Positions 8,841 to 17,606 of a DNA stretch of 64,000 nucleotides are shown here, piece by piece (within the stretch, counting starts at the first letter, position 1; every line of letters starts with the position of its first letter). The position numbers and the translations under genes were made by a program. The notes under the pieces were generated by a model. That model had not been told where the DNA came from and searched no databases. It was given only the letters and a program-made list of their open reading frames with translations. The stretch comes from Clostridium thermobutyricum DSM 4928 (GTDB lineage: Bacteria; Bacillota; Clostridia; Clostridiales; Clostridiaceae). The stretch lies in NCBI RefSeq assembly GCF_002050515.1, contig NZ_LTAY01000026.1, positions 62,001-126,000 of the forward strand. The letters are read 5' to 3'.

Positions 8841-8957
8841 CTCTTATCAAGAGAGGTGGAGGGAAATGGCCCTGTGAAACCCAGCAACCTACAGTAATTA
8901 ATTTTAATTAATATGTGTGGTGCTAATTCCTGTAGATTTTATCTACAAGATGAGAAG
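8841..8957 (+). promoter_or_regulatory. SAM-I (S-box) riboswitch aptamer
   Basis: Matches the S-box consensus: CTCTTATCAAGAGAGGTGG at the 5' end, the GAGGGAAATGGCCC and TGAAACCCAGCAACC core, GGTGCTAATTCC, and the closing P1 strand GATGAG at 8949-8954 pairing with CTTATC. It senses S-adenosylmethionine, the product of the gene it controls, giving feedback repression. Confidence 0.95.
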
Positions 8958-8972
8958 AATAGGCAACTAGTT

Positions 8973-8996
8973 CTCTTCTTATCGAAGAGTTTTTTT
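8973..8996 (+). terminator. SAM-controlled terminator in the metK leader
   Basis: CTCTTC/GAAGAG stem with TTATC loop and a seven-T tail. GATGAGAAGA (8949-8958) can instead pair with TCTTCTTATC (8974-8983), forming an antiterminator. SAM binding holds GATGAG in P1 and so frees the terminator, an OFF switch. Confidence 0.88.
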
Positions 8997-9038
8997 ATTA
9001 TAAAAAAATTTTTATAGATTTGAAAGGAGAATAATGAT

Positions 9039-10217
9039 ATGAGAAGATTATTCACATCAGAATCAGTTACTGAAGGGCATCCAGATAAAATCTGTGACCA
9101 AATTTCAGATTCAGTATTAGATTCAATTTTAGCAAAAGATCCTAACGCAAGAGTTGCTTGCGAAACAGCTGTAACTACTGGAATGGTAATGGTAATGGGA
9201 GAAATAACAACTAACTGTTACGTTGATATTCCAAAGGTTGTAAGAGAAACAATAAGAGAAATTGGATATGATAGAGCTAAATATGGATTTGACTGTGATA
9301 CTTGTGCAGTTATGACTACAATAGATGAGCAAAGTGCTGATATTGCTATGGGAGTTGATGAAGCTCTTGAATCAAAAGAAGGTCAAAAAGATGAAGTTGA
9401 AGCAGTAGGTGCTGGAGACCAAGGAATGATGTTCGGATTCGCTACAAACGAAACTGAAGAATATATGCCAACTCCAATCGCTATGGCTCACAGACTTTCA
9501 AGAAGACTTACTGAAGTAAGAAAAAATGGAACTCTTTCATACTTAAGACCAGATGGTAAAACTCAAGTTACTGTTGAATATGAAGATGAAAAACCTGTAA
9601 GAATTGATACTATAGTTATTTCAACTCAACACAGTGAAAAAGTAACTTTAGAACAAATTCAAACTGATATAAGAGAACATGTAATAAATGCTGTAATTCC
9701 ATCAGAATTATTAGATGCAGAAACTAAATACTTCATAAACCCAACTGGAAGATTCGTTGTTGGAGGACCACAAGGAGATAGTGGATTAACAGGAAGAAAA
9801 ATCATAGTTGATACTTACGGTGGAATGGGAAGACACGGTGGTGGAGCTTTCTCAGGAAAAGACTCAACTAAAGTTGATAGATCAGCTGCTTACGCTGCAA
9901 GATGGGTTGCTAAAAACTTAGTTGCTGCTGGTGTTGCAGATAAATTAGAAATACAATTAGCTTATGCTATAGGTGTTGCTAAACCAGTTTCAATTGGAGT
10001 TGAAACATTCAAAACTGGTAAAATATCAGATGAACAAATCGTTTCAATAGTAGAAAAAGTATTTGACTTAAGACCAGGTGCTATAATAAGAGACTTAGAC
10101 TTAAGAAGACCAATCTACAAACAAACTGCAGCTTACGGACACTTTGGTAGAACTGATGTTAAACTTCCATGGGAAGAATTATCAAAAGTAGAAGAAATAA
10201 AAGCATTAATGAAATAA
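9039..10217 (+). CDS. metK: S-adenosylmethionine synthetase
   Basis: Makes SAM from methionine and ATP in the cytoplasm. The 392-residue length is normal. Family motifs are intact: GHPDKICDQ near residue 14, [10 protein letters not shown] (ATP/methionine site) and [18 protein letters not shown] (phosphate loop). AAAGGAG precedes the ATG. Expression is set by the SAM-I riboswitch in the leader. Codon use resembles the thiolase gene and suggests high expression. It is a single-gene transcript ended by two terminators. Confidence 0.98.
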   Translation: MRRLFTSESVTEGHPDKICDQISDSVLDSILAKDPNARVACETAVTTGMVMVMGEITTNCYVDIPKVVRETIREIGYDRAKYGFDCDTCAVMTTIDEQSADIAMGVDEALESKEGQKDEVEAVGAGDQGMMFGFATNETEEYMPTPIAMAHRLSRRLTEVRKNGTLSYLRPDGKTQVTVEYEDEKPVRIDTIVISTQHSEKVTLEQIQTDIREHVINAVIPSELLDAETKYFINPTGRFVVGGPQGDSGLTGRKIIVDTYGGMGRHGGGAFSGKDSTKVDRSAAYAARWVAKNLVAAGVADKLEIQLAYAIGVAKPVSIGVETFKTGKISDEQIVSIVEKVFDLRPGAIIRDLDLRRPIYKQTAAYGHFGRTDVKLPWEELSKVEEIKALMK

Positions 10218-10221
10218 TTAT

Positions 10222-10256
10222 AAAAGGAGTTGATTTATTCAACTCCTTTTATTTTT
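10222..10256 (+). terminator. First terminator after metK
   Basis: AAAAGGAGTTGA/TCAACTCCTTTT stem followed by ATTTTT. Confidence 0.92.
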
Positions 10257-10258
10257 GT

Positions 10259-10297
10259 AAAAAAGACTTTTTCTAAAATGAAAGGGTCTTTTTTTAT
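10259..10297 (+). terminator. Second, tandem terminator after metK
   Basis: An AAAAAGAC arm pairs with GTCTTTTTTT; the stem is less perfect than the first. Confidence 0.65.
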
Positions 10298-10501
10298 AAA
10301 TAAAATAAAATTATAGAATATATACTTCAAAAAAGATATAGAGAAGAGAATTTTTAAATAATTAAAGAACTTTATAACTAATATAATATTTAAGTGGGGA
10401 TAAATTTATTTAATTATTGCAGGAATTATAAAAATTTAGATATATAAATATAATTAAATGTTATATAATGGAAAAAAGAGGTTAGAAAAAGGGGAATTGT
10501 T

Positions 10502-11344
10502 ATGAGGATAATAGTAGATAGTACATGTGATTTACCAATAGAAATTATAAAAAAATATGATATTAAAGTTTTACCGCTTAAAGTTCTAATTGAAGATAAA
10601 GAATATTATGATAGAGTTACTATAGAATTAGAAGAAGTATATGAATATATGAGAAAAGGGGTGGTTCCTAAAACTTCTCAAGTATCACCAGTAAGTTTTT
10701 ATGAAGCTTTTGAGGAGATGTGTGAGAATGGAGAAGATTTTATTTATCTTGCGTTTTCAAGTAAGCTTTCAGGAACTCATGATTTAGGAAAAAGTATATT
10801 AAATGAATTTAAAGAGAAATATAAAAACATTAATATGGAGATAATAGATACTAAATCAGGTTCTACAGCTATAGGGCTTTTAGTTTTAGAATGTATAAAA
10901 ATGAACAAAGAAAATTTAGAATTTTTTGAAATAGTAGATAGATTACAAGAAAAAATAACTCATATAGAACATATCCTTACTTTAGGTGATTTAAATTGGC
11001 TTGTTAAAGGAGGAAGAATAGGAAAAACAAAAGGATTTGTTGGAACTATGTTAGATATAAAACCAGTTTTAGATCTTAAGGATGGAGAAGTAAATCTTAT
11101 AAAATCTATAAGAGGGAAAAAGAAAACTCTAAATTATATTTTGGATATTTTAGAAGAGAGAGGAATAAGGAACAATAATTTAATAGGGATTAGTTATGCT
11201 GAAGATTTATCTATTGTTGATAATATTAAGAAAGGTATAGCAGAGAGGTTTGGAGAAAAAGAATTTATGATAAATAAAATAGGAAGTGTTTTAGGAAGTC
11301 ATGTTGGATTAACTGGAGTAGGAATTTTCTTTTTTAATTATTAA
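10502..11344 (+). CDS. DegV family fatty-acid-binding protein (FakB-like)
   Basis: A 280-residue two-domain DegV protein. Family members bind a fatty acid and, as FakB, present it to the kinase FakA for phosphorylation before use in phospholipid synthesis. The N-terminal VDSTCDLP motif, the KTSQVSP lipid-contact motif (about residue 58) and the central KGGRIGKTKG motif are present. No fakA-like DhaK/DhaL gene is nearby, so partner and ligand are not shown here. It is a single gene with its own terminator. Confidence 0.9.
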   Translation: MRIIVDSTCDLPIEIIKKYDIKVLPLKVLIEDKEYYDRVTIELEEVYEYMRKGVVPKTSQVSPVSFYEAFEEMCENGEDFIYLAFSSKLSGTHDLGKSILNEFKEKYKNINMEIIDTKSGSTAIGLLVLECIKMNKENLEFFEIVDRLQEKITHIEHILTLGDLNWLVKGGRIGKTKGFVGTMLDIKPVLDLKDGEVNLIKSIRGKKKTLNYILDILEERGIRNNNLIGISYAEDLSIVDNIKKGIAERFGEKEFMINKIGSVLGSHVGLTGVGIFFFNY

Positions 11345-11352
11345 TTTTAAGG

Positions 11353-11390
11353 CTATAAAAGCATATTTAAAAGCTTTTATAGTTTTTTTT
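11353..11390 (+). terminator. Terminator after degV
   Basis: CTATAAAAGC/GCTTTTATAG stem with an eight-T tail. Confidence 0.92.
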
Positions 11391-11458
11391 GTGTCAATAG
11401 GTATAGCTTTTAAATATAATATATTAGATTTCCATATAATTATATAGGAGGAAAGCTT

Positions 11459-11920
11459 ATGTTATGTAAGAGGTGTAAAAACTTAATAGAAGATGATTTG
11501 GACTCATGTCCATTTTGTGGATTAGATTTTGAAGAAGAAAATATAAATACTGAAGAGGAAAAATTACGAGAGGATGTAAAGGACGAAGTTGAATTAGAAA
11601 AAGTTGAAGATGTAGAGATAGGAAATATAGAAGTTGATGAAGTGTATGGTGGAGAATTAAAAGAAGTAGAAGAAAAAAATGAATACATTGAAGAAGATTT
11701 AATAGAAAAAGAAACTGAGATTAATGAAAATGATTCTAAAGTTAAAGAAACTTCAGAAAAAAAAGATAAAGAGCCAATAGAATATGAATTAGAAGAAGGT
11801 AATCAAGATAAGTATGATTATCAATTAGAAAAAGATAATAAATATAATGATTATAAAGTTATAGGAATTGCTATTATACTATTAGCTATAATATTAGGAT
11901 TAGTAATGTTATTTAAATAA
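11459..11920 (+). CDS. Zinc-ribbon, acidic-linker, tail-anchored protein
   Basis: A 153-residue protein of unknown function with clear modular design. Residues 3-20 form a zinc ribbon with two Cys pairs (CKRC and CPFC). Residues 25-128 are strongly acidic, rich in Glu, Asp and Lys, and probably disordered or coiled. Residues 131-152 form one C-terminal transmembrane helix. Such tail-anchored zinc-ribbon proteins place the metal site in the cytoplasm at the membrane. A GGAGG site precedes the ATG. Confidence 0.65.
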   Translation: MLCKRCKNLIEDDLDSCPFCGLDFEEENINTEEEKLREDVKDEVELEKVEDVEIGNIEVDEVYGGELKEVEEKNEYIEEDLIEKETEINENDSKVKETSEKKDKEPIEYELEEGNQDKYDYQLEKDNKYNDYKVIGIAIILLAIILGLVMLFK

Positions 11921-11950
11921 AAAAAGAGGATGAAGTACATCCTCTTTTTT
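11921..11950. terminator. Bidirectional terminator between zinc-ribbon gene and nagA
   Basis: AAAAAGAGGATG/CATCCTCTTTTTT works on both strands for two convergent genes. Confidence 0.9.
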
Positions 11951-13086
11951 TAAGCTTCGTGTATAATTTTTCCGTTTATTATTACTTTATTTATATTTAT
12001 GTCTTCATCAAATAAAATTAAATCTGCGTCAAACCCTTCTTTTATTTGACCTTTTTTGTCTTCAACTTTACAGTGTCTAGCTCCATTATAAGTAGCCATT
12101 TTAACTACCTCATATAATGGATAATCCGAATTTTTATAAATATTTCTTACCGCTTTATCTAGTGTTAAGATTGAACCTGCTAAAGAACCAGCTTCAAGTC
12201 TTGCTGCTCCTTCTTTAACAAAAACATCTTGTCCACCTAAAGAATATTTTCCATCAGGCATTCCGCAAGCCATCATAGCATCAGTTACAAGAAGAACTTT
12301 ATCTGTTCCTTTTTGTTTATAAGCAACTCTTAATGATGGGAATGATATGTGTATTCCATCTGAGATAGTTTCAGTTGTTATATCTGAATCGAAAACAGCT
12401 CCAACTACTCCGGGTTCTCTATGAGCAAATCCTGTCATTGCATTGAAAAGATGTGTTGCATGTGAACAACCACATTTTATTCCTTCTATAGCTTGTTCGT
12501 AATTAGCTTTAGTGTGACCTATTGAGCAAACAATACCTTTTTTACTTAAATATTCTATAAGTTCTTTAGCACCATCAACTTCTGGAGCAACAGTAATAGA
12601 AACTACAGCATCAGCGCAATCTCCAACCATTTCTTCATAAGTAGCTATTGAAGGAACTTGTAAGAAATTTGGATTTTGAGCACCTATAGCTTTAGGACTT
12701 ATAAATGGTCCTTCAAGGTGAGCTCCAAGAACATTTGCACCATCTGTACCATTTTCTTTAGCTTCTTTTATAACTTTCATTGATTGTTTTATATCTTCAA
12801 CTGCAACAGTCATTGTAGTTGGAGTAAAAGAAGTTGTACCAAATTTACATATTGTTTTTGATATTTCATTTATAGCTTCAAATGTTCCATCCATTGTATC
12901 ATGTCCACCAGCACCGTGAATATGAACATCAATAAAACCAGGAGATAAATACATACCTTTTGCATCTATAACTTCTGAATCAGTTACATTCTTAGGGTTA
13001 ATTTCTTTTATTTTTCCATTTTCGATTAAAACTGAACCTTTTTCAATTCTATCTAGGAAAATTATATTACAATTTTCTATTAACAT
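11950..13086 (-). CDS. nagA: N-acetylglucosamine-6-phosphate deacetylase
   Basis: Metal-dependent amidohydrolase that removes acetate from GlcNAc-6-phosphate in amino-sugar and wall recycling. The 378-residue protein carries the HIHGAGGHD metal motif (His55 and His57), HLEGPF, the HTKA and HATHLFNAM histidines and the catalytic Asp in TDAM. GGAGGTG precedes the ATG. No nagB lies beside it. Because the GalNAc operon at 27 kb lacks its own deacetylase, this enzyme may also act on GalNAc-6-phosphate; that is inference. Confidence 0.95.
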   Translation of the reverse strand: MLIENCNIIFLDRIEKGSVLIENGKIKEINPKNVTDSEVIDAKGMYLSPGFIDVHIHGAGGHDTMDGTFEAINEISKTICKFGTTSFTPTTMTVAVEDIKQSMKVIKEAKENGTDGANVLGAHLEGPFISPKAIGAQNPNFLQVPSIATYEEMVGDCADAVVSITVAPEVDGAKELIEYLSKKGIVCSIGHTKANYEQAIEGIKCGCSHATHLFNAMTGFAHREPGVVGAVFDSDITTETISDGIHISFPSLRVAYKQKGTDKVLLVTDAMMACGMPDGKYSLGGQDVFVKEGAARLEAGSLAGSILTLDKAVRNIYKNSDYPLYEVVKMATYNGARHCKVEDKKGQIKEGFDADLILFDEDININKVIINGKIIHEA

Positions 13087-13212
13087 TACAACACCTCCAA
13101 AATTTTAAATAGTTTAGTAGACATAAATAATTTTACTTAAATGTCTTATGATATAATTATATAATATATAATTGAAAATAAAAATAACTAAGGCAAGATT
13201 TGGAGAGAAAAA

Positions 13213-15447
13213 ATGGAAACTATAGTTGGTTTAGTAGAAGGGATAGTATTTAAAAGTGAAGATTCTGGTTATACAGTTTTAAAGGTAAATGTTAATAATC
13301 AAACTATTACAGCTACTGGAGCTGTGCCTTTTGCTAAAGAAGGTCAAAGTGTAAAGTTAACTGGAGAATGGATTATTCACAAGCAATTTGGAAAACAGTT
13401 TAAAATAGATGAATTTAAAGAAATACTTCCAACATCTAAAGATGGTATTGAAAGATATCTAAGTGCAGGAGTTATTTATGGAATAGGACCTGTAACAGCA
13501 AAAAGAATAGTTGAATATTTTGGAGAAGAAACTTTAGATATATTGGATAATAATATAGAGAGATTAAAAGAAGTAGAAGGAATTGGAGATAAAAAGTTTA
13601 AAATAATATATGATTCTTATCAAGAACAAAAAGGATTAAGAGATATAATATTATTTTTTACTGAGTATGGACTTAGTAATAATCAATGTATAAAGCTTTA
13701 TAAAAAATATGGAGATAGAGCAAAAGATTTGATAAAAGAAAACCCTTATAGATTATGCAAAGATATATCAGGAATAGGATTTAAAACTGCTGATAAAATT
13801 GCAATGAATATGGGAGTTATATCTGAATCTCCTTATAGAATAAAAAGTGGAATTGACTATGTTTTAGGAAGATTTTGCGCAAATGGAAATACATATATGC
13901 CAAAGGAAAGGTTAATTGAAGAAGCTTCAGAAACTTTAGTTGTAAAAAAAGACTTAATAGAAGAAAATATATATAATTTGTATCTTGAAAAAGGAATTAT
14001 AGTTGAAAAGATAAATGGAGTAGAAGCTGTATTTTCTCTTCCATTTTATTATAGTGAAATTGGTATAACAAAAAAAATAATAGAGCTTGGAATAGAAAAT
14101 TTCCAAACTATAAATACAGATGTAGAACATGAAGTTAAAATGTTTGAAAGAAGTCAAGGAATAACATTTGCTCCTTCGCAAAAAGAAGCTATTTTAAATG
14201 CATTTTCAGAAGGAATAGAAATAATAACAGGAGGACCTGGAACAGGTAAAACAACAATAATAAAATGTATTATTGATATTTATGAGAAAAATGGATTAAA
14301 GGTACTTCTTGCAGCACCAACAGGTAGAGCTGCTAAAAGAATGTCTGAATCTACTGGAAGAGAAGCTAAAACTATTCATAGACTTTTAGAAATGGGAGTA
14401 TCAGATGAAGAAGGAGAAAAAACTACATTTTTAAAAGGAGATGGAGAACCTTTAGAAGGTGATGTAATAATATTAGATGAAGCATCAATGATAGATGTAA
14501 ATTTAATGAATAGTCTTCTTAAAGCAATAAAGCTTGGAACAAGACTTATAATAGTGGGAGATGTAGACCAACTTCCATCAGTTGGAGCAGGAAATGTTTT
14601 AAATGACTTAATAAACAGTGAATTTATTAAAGTTGTAAGATTAAGAGAGATTTTTAGACAAGGAGCAGAAAGTTTAATAACGGTAAATGCCCACAGAATA
14701 AATAATGGAGAAATGCCTCATTTAAATAAAAAAGGAAATGATTTTTATTTTATAAGAAGTGAAAATAGTGAGGATATTTTAAATACAATAATAGATTTAG
14801 TTAATAGAAGATTGCCTAAATTTAATAAAGATTGGGATAAATTAAGAGATATTCAGGTTTTAACTCCAATGAGAAAAGGTGTACTTGGAGTAGAAAATAT
14901 GAATGAGAAAATACAAGAGGTATTAAATCCTAAAGAAAATTATAAAAAGGAAAAGAAGGTCAGAGAAACTACCTTTAGAGAAGGTGATAAGGTTATGCAA
15001 ACAAAAAATAACTATTCTCTAAAATGGACCAGAGTTTCAGGTGAAGGTGAAGAAGAAGGCGTTGGTGTTTTTAATGGAGACATGGGCTTTATTCAAACTA
15101 TAAATGAAGAAGAAAAAACAGTAGTTGTAATATTTGATGATGAAAGAAGAGTAAAATATGATTATGTATATGTAGATGAATTAGAACTTGCATATTCAAT
15201 AACTATTCATAAAAGTCAAGGAAGTGAATTTAAGGTTGTAATAATACCAGCATTTATGGGTTCACCACTTTTAATGAATAAAAATTTATTATATACAGGT
15301 ATAACTAGAGCTAAAAAATTAGTTGTAGTAGTGGGAATGCCAAAGGCTCTTAATTATATGGTTAAAAATACAAAAAGTATGGAAAGATATTCGGCTTTAG
15401 AACATAAGATAAAAGAGATAACACAACATGAATTTGTAGAAGATTAA
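13213..15447 (+). CDS. recD2: RecD2-type ATP-dependent 5'-3' DNA helicase
   Basis: SF1B helicase of the RecD/TraA family that works without RecBC. The 744-residue protein has an N-terminal OB-like region, tandem helix-hairpin-helix segments (about residues 80-200), Walker A GGPGTGKTT near residue 340, Walker B ILDEAS near 420, the VGDVDQLPS motif and the C-terminal TIHKSQGSEF motif VI region. The long N-terminal extension distinguishes RecD2 from the RecBCD subunit. Role inferred from the family is repair and replication-stress tolerance. Confidence 0.95.
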   Translation: METIVGLVEGIVFKSEDSGYTVLKVNVNNQTITATGAVPFAKEGQSVKLTGEWIIHKQFGKQFKIDEFKEILPTSKDGIERYLSAGVIYGIGPVTAKRIVEYFGEETLDILDNNIERLKEVEGIGDKKFKIIYDSYQEQKGLRDIILFFTEYGLSNNQCIKLYKKYGDRAKDLIKENPYRLCKDISGIGFKTADKIAMNMGVISESPYRIKSGIDYVLGRFCANGNTYMPKERLIEEASETLVVKKDLIEENIYNLYLEKGIIVEKINGVEAVFSLPFYYSEIGITKKIIELGIENFQTINTDVEHEVKMFERSQGITFAPSQKEAILNAFSEGIEIITGGPGTGKTTIIKCIIDIYEKNGLKVLLAAPTGRAAKRMSESTGREAKTIHRLLEMGVSDEEGEKTTFLKGDGEPLEGDVIILDEASMIDVNLMNSLLKAIKLGTRLIIVGDVDQLPSVGAGNVLNDLINSEFIKVVRLREIFRQGAESLITVNAHRINNGEMPHLNKKGNDFYFIRSENSEDILNTIIDLVNRRLPKFNKDWDKLRDIQVLTPMRKGVLGVENMNEKIQEVLNPKENYKKEKKVRETTFREGDKVMQTKNNYSLKWTRVSGEGEEEGVGVFNGDMGFIQTINEEEKTVVVIFDDERRVKYDYVYVDELELAYSITIHKSQGSEFKVVIIPAFMGSPLLMNKNLLYTGITRAKKLVVVVGMPKALNYMVKNTKSMERYSALEHKIKEITQHEFVED

Positions 15448-15452
15448 TTTTA

Positions 15453-15483
15453 AAATTTTAGTAAAAGACTAAAATTTATTTTT
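15453..15483 (+). terminator. Terminator after recD2
   Basis: AAATTTTAGT/ACTAAAATTT stem followed by ATTTTTT. Confidence 0.75.
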
Positions 15484-15514
15484 AGAATAGTAATGTAAAG
15501 ATAGGAGGGATACT

Positions 15515-16501
15515 TTGAAAAGAACTGTAAATAAAGAATTAAAAAATTTAAATAAAGCTATGGAAAATTGGTTAGCTAGTAATGAAAATTTATTATTTAT
15601 GTATGGAAGACCATTTCAAAGTAATACTATTTTTATAGATATTATAAGAAAAGTTATAAAAAATGATGGGAAAGTTTTATATTTATGGGGATACGAAGGT
15701 GTTAGTTCAGAGATAGTTAAAGGCTTAAGTTTAGAAAAAGGAAAAAAAATATCTTATTCTAAAGATGGGTTAAGTAATTCAAATCTTGTGTTTATGAGTT
15801 TAAAATACACATATAACATAATAAAAAATTATGACTTAGTAATAATAGATGATATTTCAACCTATTTTAAAATAAATTCTTTTGGATTAGAAAGCTTATA
15901 TAATAAATGCAGAATTCACTCTAAAAAGATTATAGTATATGGAATTGAAAGCTGTTCATTTGTAAATAGAATAATAGATATTAGCAATTTTAAGATTACT
16001 AATAGATTTTTAGAACCTAGAATAATAACTACAAGAATAGATTTAAATAAAGATATTCCATATAGCCTTTATGATTATATTCTTTGGTTTAAAGAAAGAA
16101 AAAGTAAAATAGCATTTTTTGTACCTTACTATGAAGATATAGAAAATTTATATAATTATTATGTGCAAGAAATTAAAATAGAAGGCGTAAAAGTTATAAA
16201 GGCGGAAAACTACAAAAATGATTTAAATATAAAAGATAGGGCAATATTTATAATAACTAATAATATGGAGGATGTTTGTAAAATCTCACAGTTAGATGGT
16301 ATAGTAACCCTATTTGCAGATAATGATAAAATAGATTATAAAAAAATACTTTATATGTGCGGTAAATTAACTACTAATAATGATAATATTTCAGAAGTTA
16401 TTTTAGTTTGTAAAGAGATAACTGAAGAGATGGAAAAAGCTAGCAAACTAACTAGAGAGTTTAATAAGAAATTATGGGAGGAACATTATTTAAGTTTATA
16501 G
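15515..16501 (+). CDS. Degenerate ComFA-like protein upstream of comFC
   Basis: A 328-residue protein starting at TTG behind an AGGAGG site and overlapping comFC by 28 bases, the position comFA holds in other Firmicutes. The layout can be matched to a ComFA DEAD-type helicase: a strand and loop where Walker A should be (LFMYGRPFQSN, no GKT), a Walker-B-like YDLVIIDDIS, and a second domain ending in IFIITNNMED...LYMCGKL that parallels the ComFA motif V-VI region. ATP-binding residues and the final Arg finger are missing, as is the N-terminal zinc finger. I infer a helicase-derived protein without ATPase activity. Confidence 0.55.
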   Translation: MKRTVNKELKNLNKAMENWLASNENLLFMYGRPFQSNTIFIDIIRKVIKNDGKVLYLWGYEGVSSEIVKGLSLEKGKKISYSKDGLSNSNLVFMSLKYTYNIIKNYDLVIIDDISTYFKINSFGLESLYNKCRIHSKKIIVYGIESCSFVNRIIDISNFKITNRFLEPRIITTRIDLNKDIPYSLYDYILWFKERKSKIAFFVPYYEDIENLYNYYVQEIKIEGVKVIKAENYKNDLNIKDRAIFIITNNMEDVCKISQLDGIVTLFADNDKIDYKKILYMCGKLTTNNDNISEVILVCKEITEEMEKASKLTREFNKKLWEEHYLSL

Positions 16502-17112
16502 AAGGTATAAAAGATGGAATATTTGAAGTTATATATCCTAAAAAATATTTATGTTTAGTATGTGAAGAAGAGGAAGTAGAAGGCATTTGTGAAAAATGCA
16601 GAAAAGACATAAAAAAGTGCAATGAAAATGAGATAAGTTATGCTTATTATAATTCAACTTTAAAAAAGCTTATTCTAGACTTTAAGTTTAGAAAGAATTT
16701 TAATTCTGGAGAATTGTTAAGTGATTTTATAGTTGAAAAATTAAAAAATGAAGATAGGAATTATATTTTAACATATGTGCCTATAAGTAAAAATAAGTTG
16801 AAAAATAGAGGGTTTAATCAATGTGAATACTTATGTAATGAGGCTAGTAAAAAGCTAAATGTTGATGTTTTAGAAACATTAAAACAAGTAAAAGAAATAA
16901 GAGCACAAAAAACTTTAAATAAAGAGCAAAGAGAAAAAAATATTTTAAATGCTTTTGAAGCTATAAATATAGAAAAAATAAAAGGAAAAAATATAGTTTT
17001 AGTAGATGATGTTATAACAACTGGAGCAACTATAAGAGAATGTGAGAGAATTTTAAAAAAATGTGGTGTTAATAAAATAAAATTATTGACTATTGGGAAA
17101 AGTGATATATAA
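16474..17112 (+). CDS. comFC: ComF family protein, phosphoribosyltransferase-like
   Basis: Cytoplasmic protein required for natural transformation in competent Firmicutes. The 212-residue sequence has an N-terminal zinc finger (CLVC and CEKC pairs, about residues 27-42) and a C-terminal PRPP-binding signature IVLVDDVITTGAT near residue 170. ATG 16474 lies just upstream of the GGGAGG run at 16476-16481, and no later start codon fits that run, so the N-terminus is uncertain. The last codons carry the promoter of the RNA that follows. Confidence 0.88.
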   Translation: MGGTLFKFIEGIKDGIFEVIYPKKYLCLVCEEEEVEGICEKCRKDIKKCNENEISYAYYNSTLKKLILDFKFRKNFNSGELLSDFIVEKLKNEDRNYILTYVPISKNKLKNRGFNQCEYLCNEASKKLNVDVLETLKQVKEIRAQKTLNKEQREKNILNAFEAINIEKIKGKNIVLVDDVITTGATIRECERILKKCGVNKIKLLTIGKSDI

Positions 17113-17113
17113 T
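17086..17113 (+). promoter_or_regulatory. Promoter of the raiA-motif RNA, inside the end of comFC
   Basis: TTGACT, 16-base spacer, TATAAT, placing transcription start near 17120, right at the 5' strand of the RNA's closing stem. Confidence 0.7.
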
Positions 17114-17121
17114 ATTAATGT

Positions 17122-17323
17122 AAAGTTAGGTCTGTGGTTGAAAGTCGATGCCAGTCGCAGGCGAAACGATCCACGTAACCTAGGCAAAGTTCTAGTGAGC
17201 ATGGTGCGGTATAGAAGTAAGTCCTACCAGAAAATCTGAGAGGGTTAGTAGTGAGAGGTTAATTCCGGGTAGCGAAATCTCCAGTAGGCGAGTGTGGGGG
17301 CAAAAACCAGGTCAGCTAACTTT
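17122..17323 (+). ncRNA. raiA RNA: raiA-motif structured RNA
   Basis: A GC-richer block of about 200 bases in AT-rich surroundings, directly upstream of the RaiA/HPF gene. AAAGTTAG at 17122-17129 pairs perfectly with CTAACTTT at 17316-17323, and inner GGTT/AACC pairs extend the closing stem. No long open frame crosses it. Location, size and closed multi-stem design match the raiA-motif RNA class known from Firmicutes and Actinobacteria by comparative genomics. It has its own promoter and terminator, so it is an independent transcript rather than a simple leader of hpf. The class has been linked to sporulation and aggregation in clostridia; its mechanism is not established. Confidence 0.8.
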
Positions 17324-17326
17324 ATG

Positions 17327-17381
17327 AAAAAATAAGTATCATAAAGCATAAAATTTTATGTTTTGTGATGCTTATTTTTTT
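17327..17381 (+). terminator. Terminator of the raiA-motif RNA
   Basis: Long hairpin from AAAATAAG to CTTATTTT with inner CATAAAA/TTTTATG pairing and a T tract. It separates the RNA from hpf. Confidence 0.85.
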
Positions 17382-17497
17382 ATATGTAAAATTAAATTTT
17401 GTGAGAAAATAAAAATTAAATTATGGATTTTTATATGTAAAATATTTAGTTATATTTAAAGTTATAAAAAATAATATTCAGTAAATTCAGAAAATTA

Positions 17498-17526
17498 TTG
17501 AAAACGATTATTAAAACTGGTATAAT
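17498..17526 (+). promoter_or_regulatory. Promoter of hpf with a cre-like overlap
   Basis: TTGAAA, 17-base spacer, TATAAT. TGAAAACGATTATT overlapping the -35 resembles a CcpA cre site. Confidence 0.65.
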
Positions 17527-17606
17527 ATAAACAAGAAGAAAACATAATATTTCTTTTAAAAATAAGTCGTTAGATTTAGTTCTAATATAGAAAGGGGCTG
17601 GACTTT

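Noticed and set aside
15515..16501. Functional comFA
   Set aside because: No Walker A GKT, DEAD box or Arg finger can be found.
17122..17323. RNase P RNA, tmRNA or 6S RNA as identity of the structured RNA
   Set aside because: It lacks the conserved GAGGAAAGTCC core of RNase P, the tmRNA ends and tag frame, and the 6S bubble; context before hpf fits the raiA motif.
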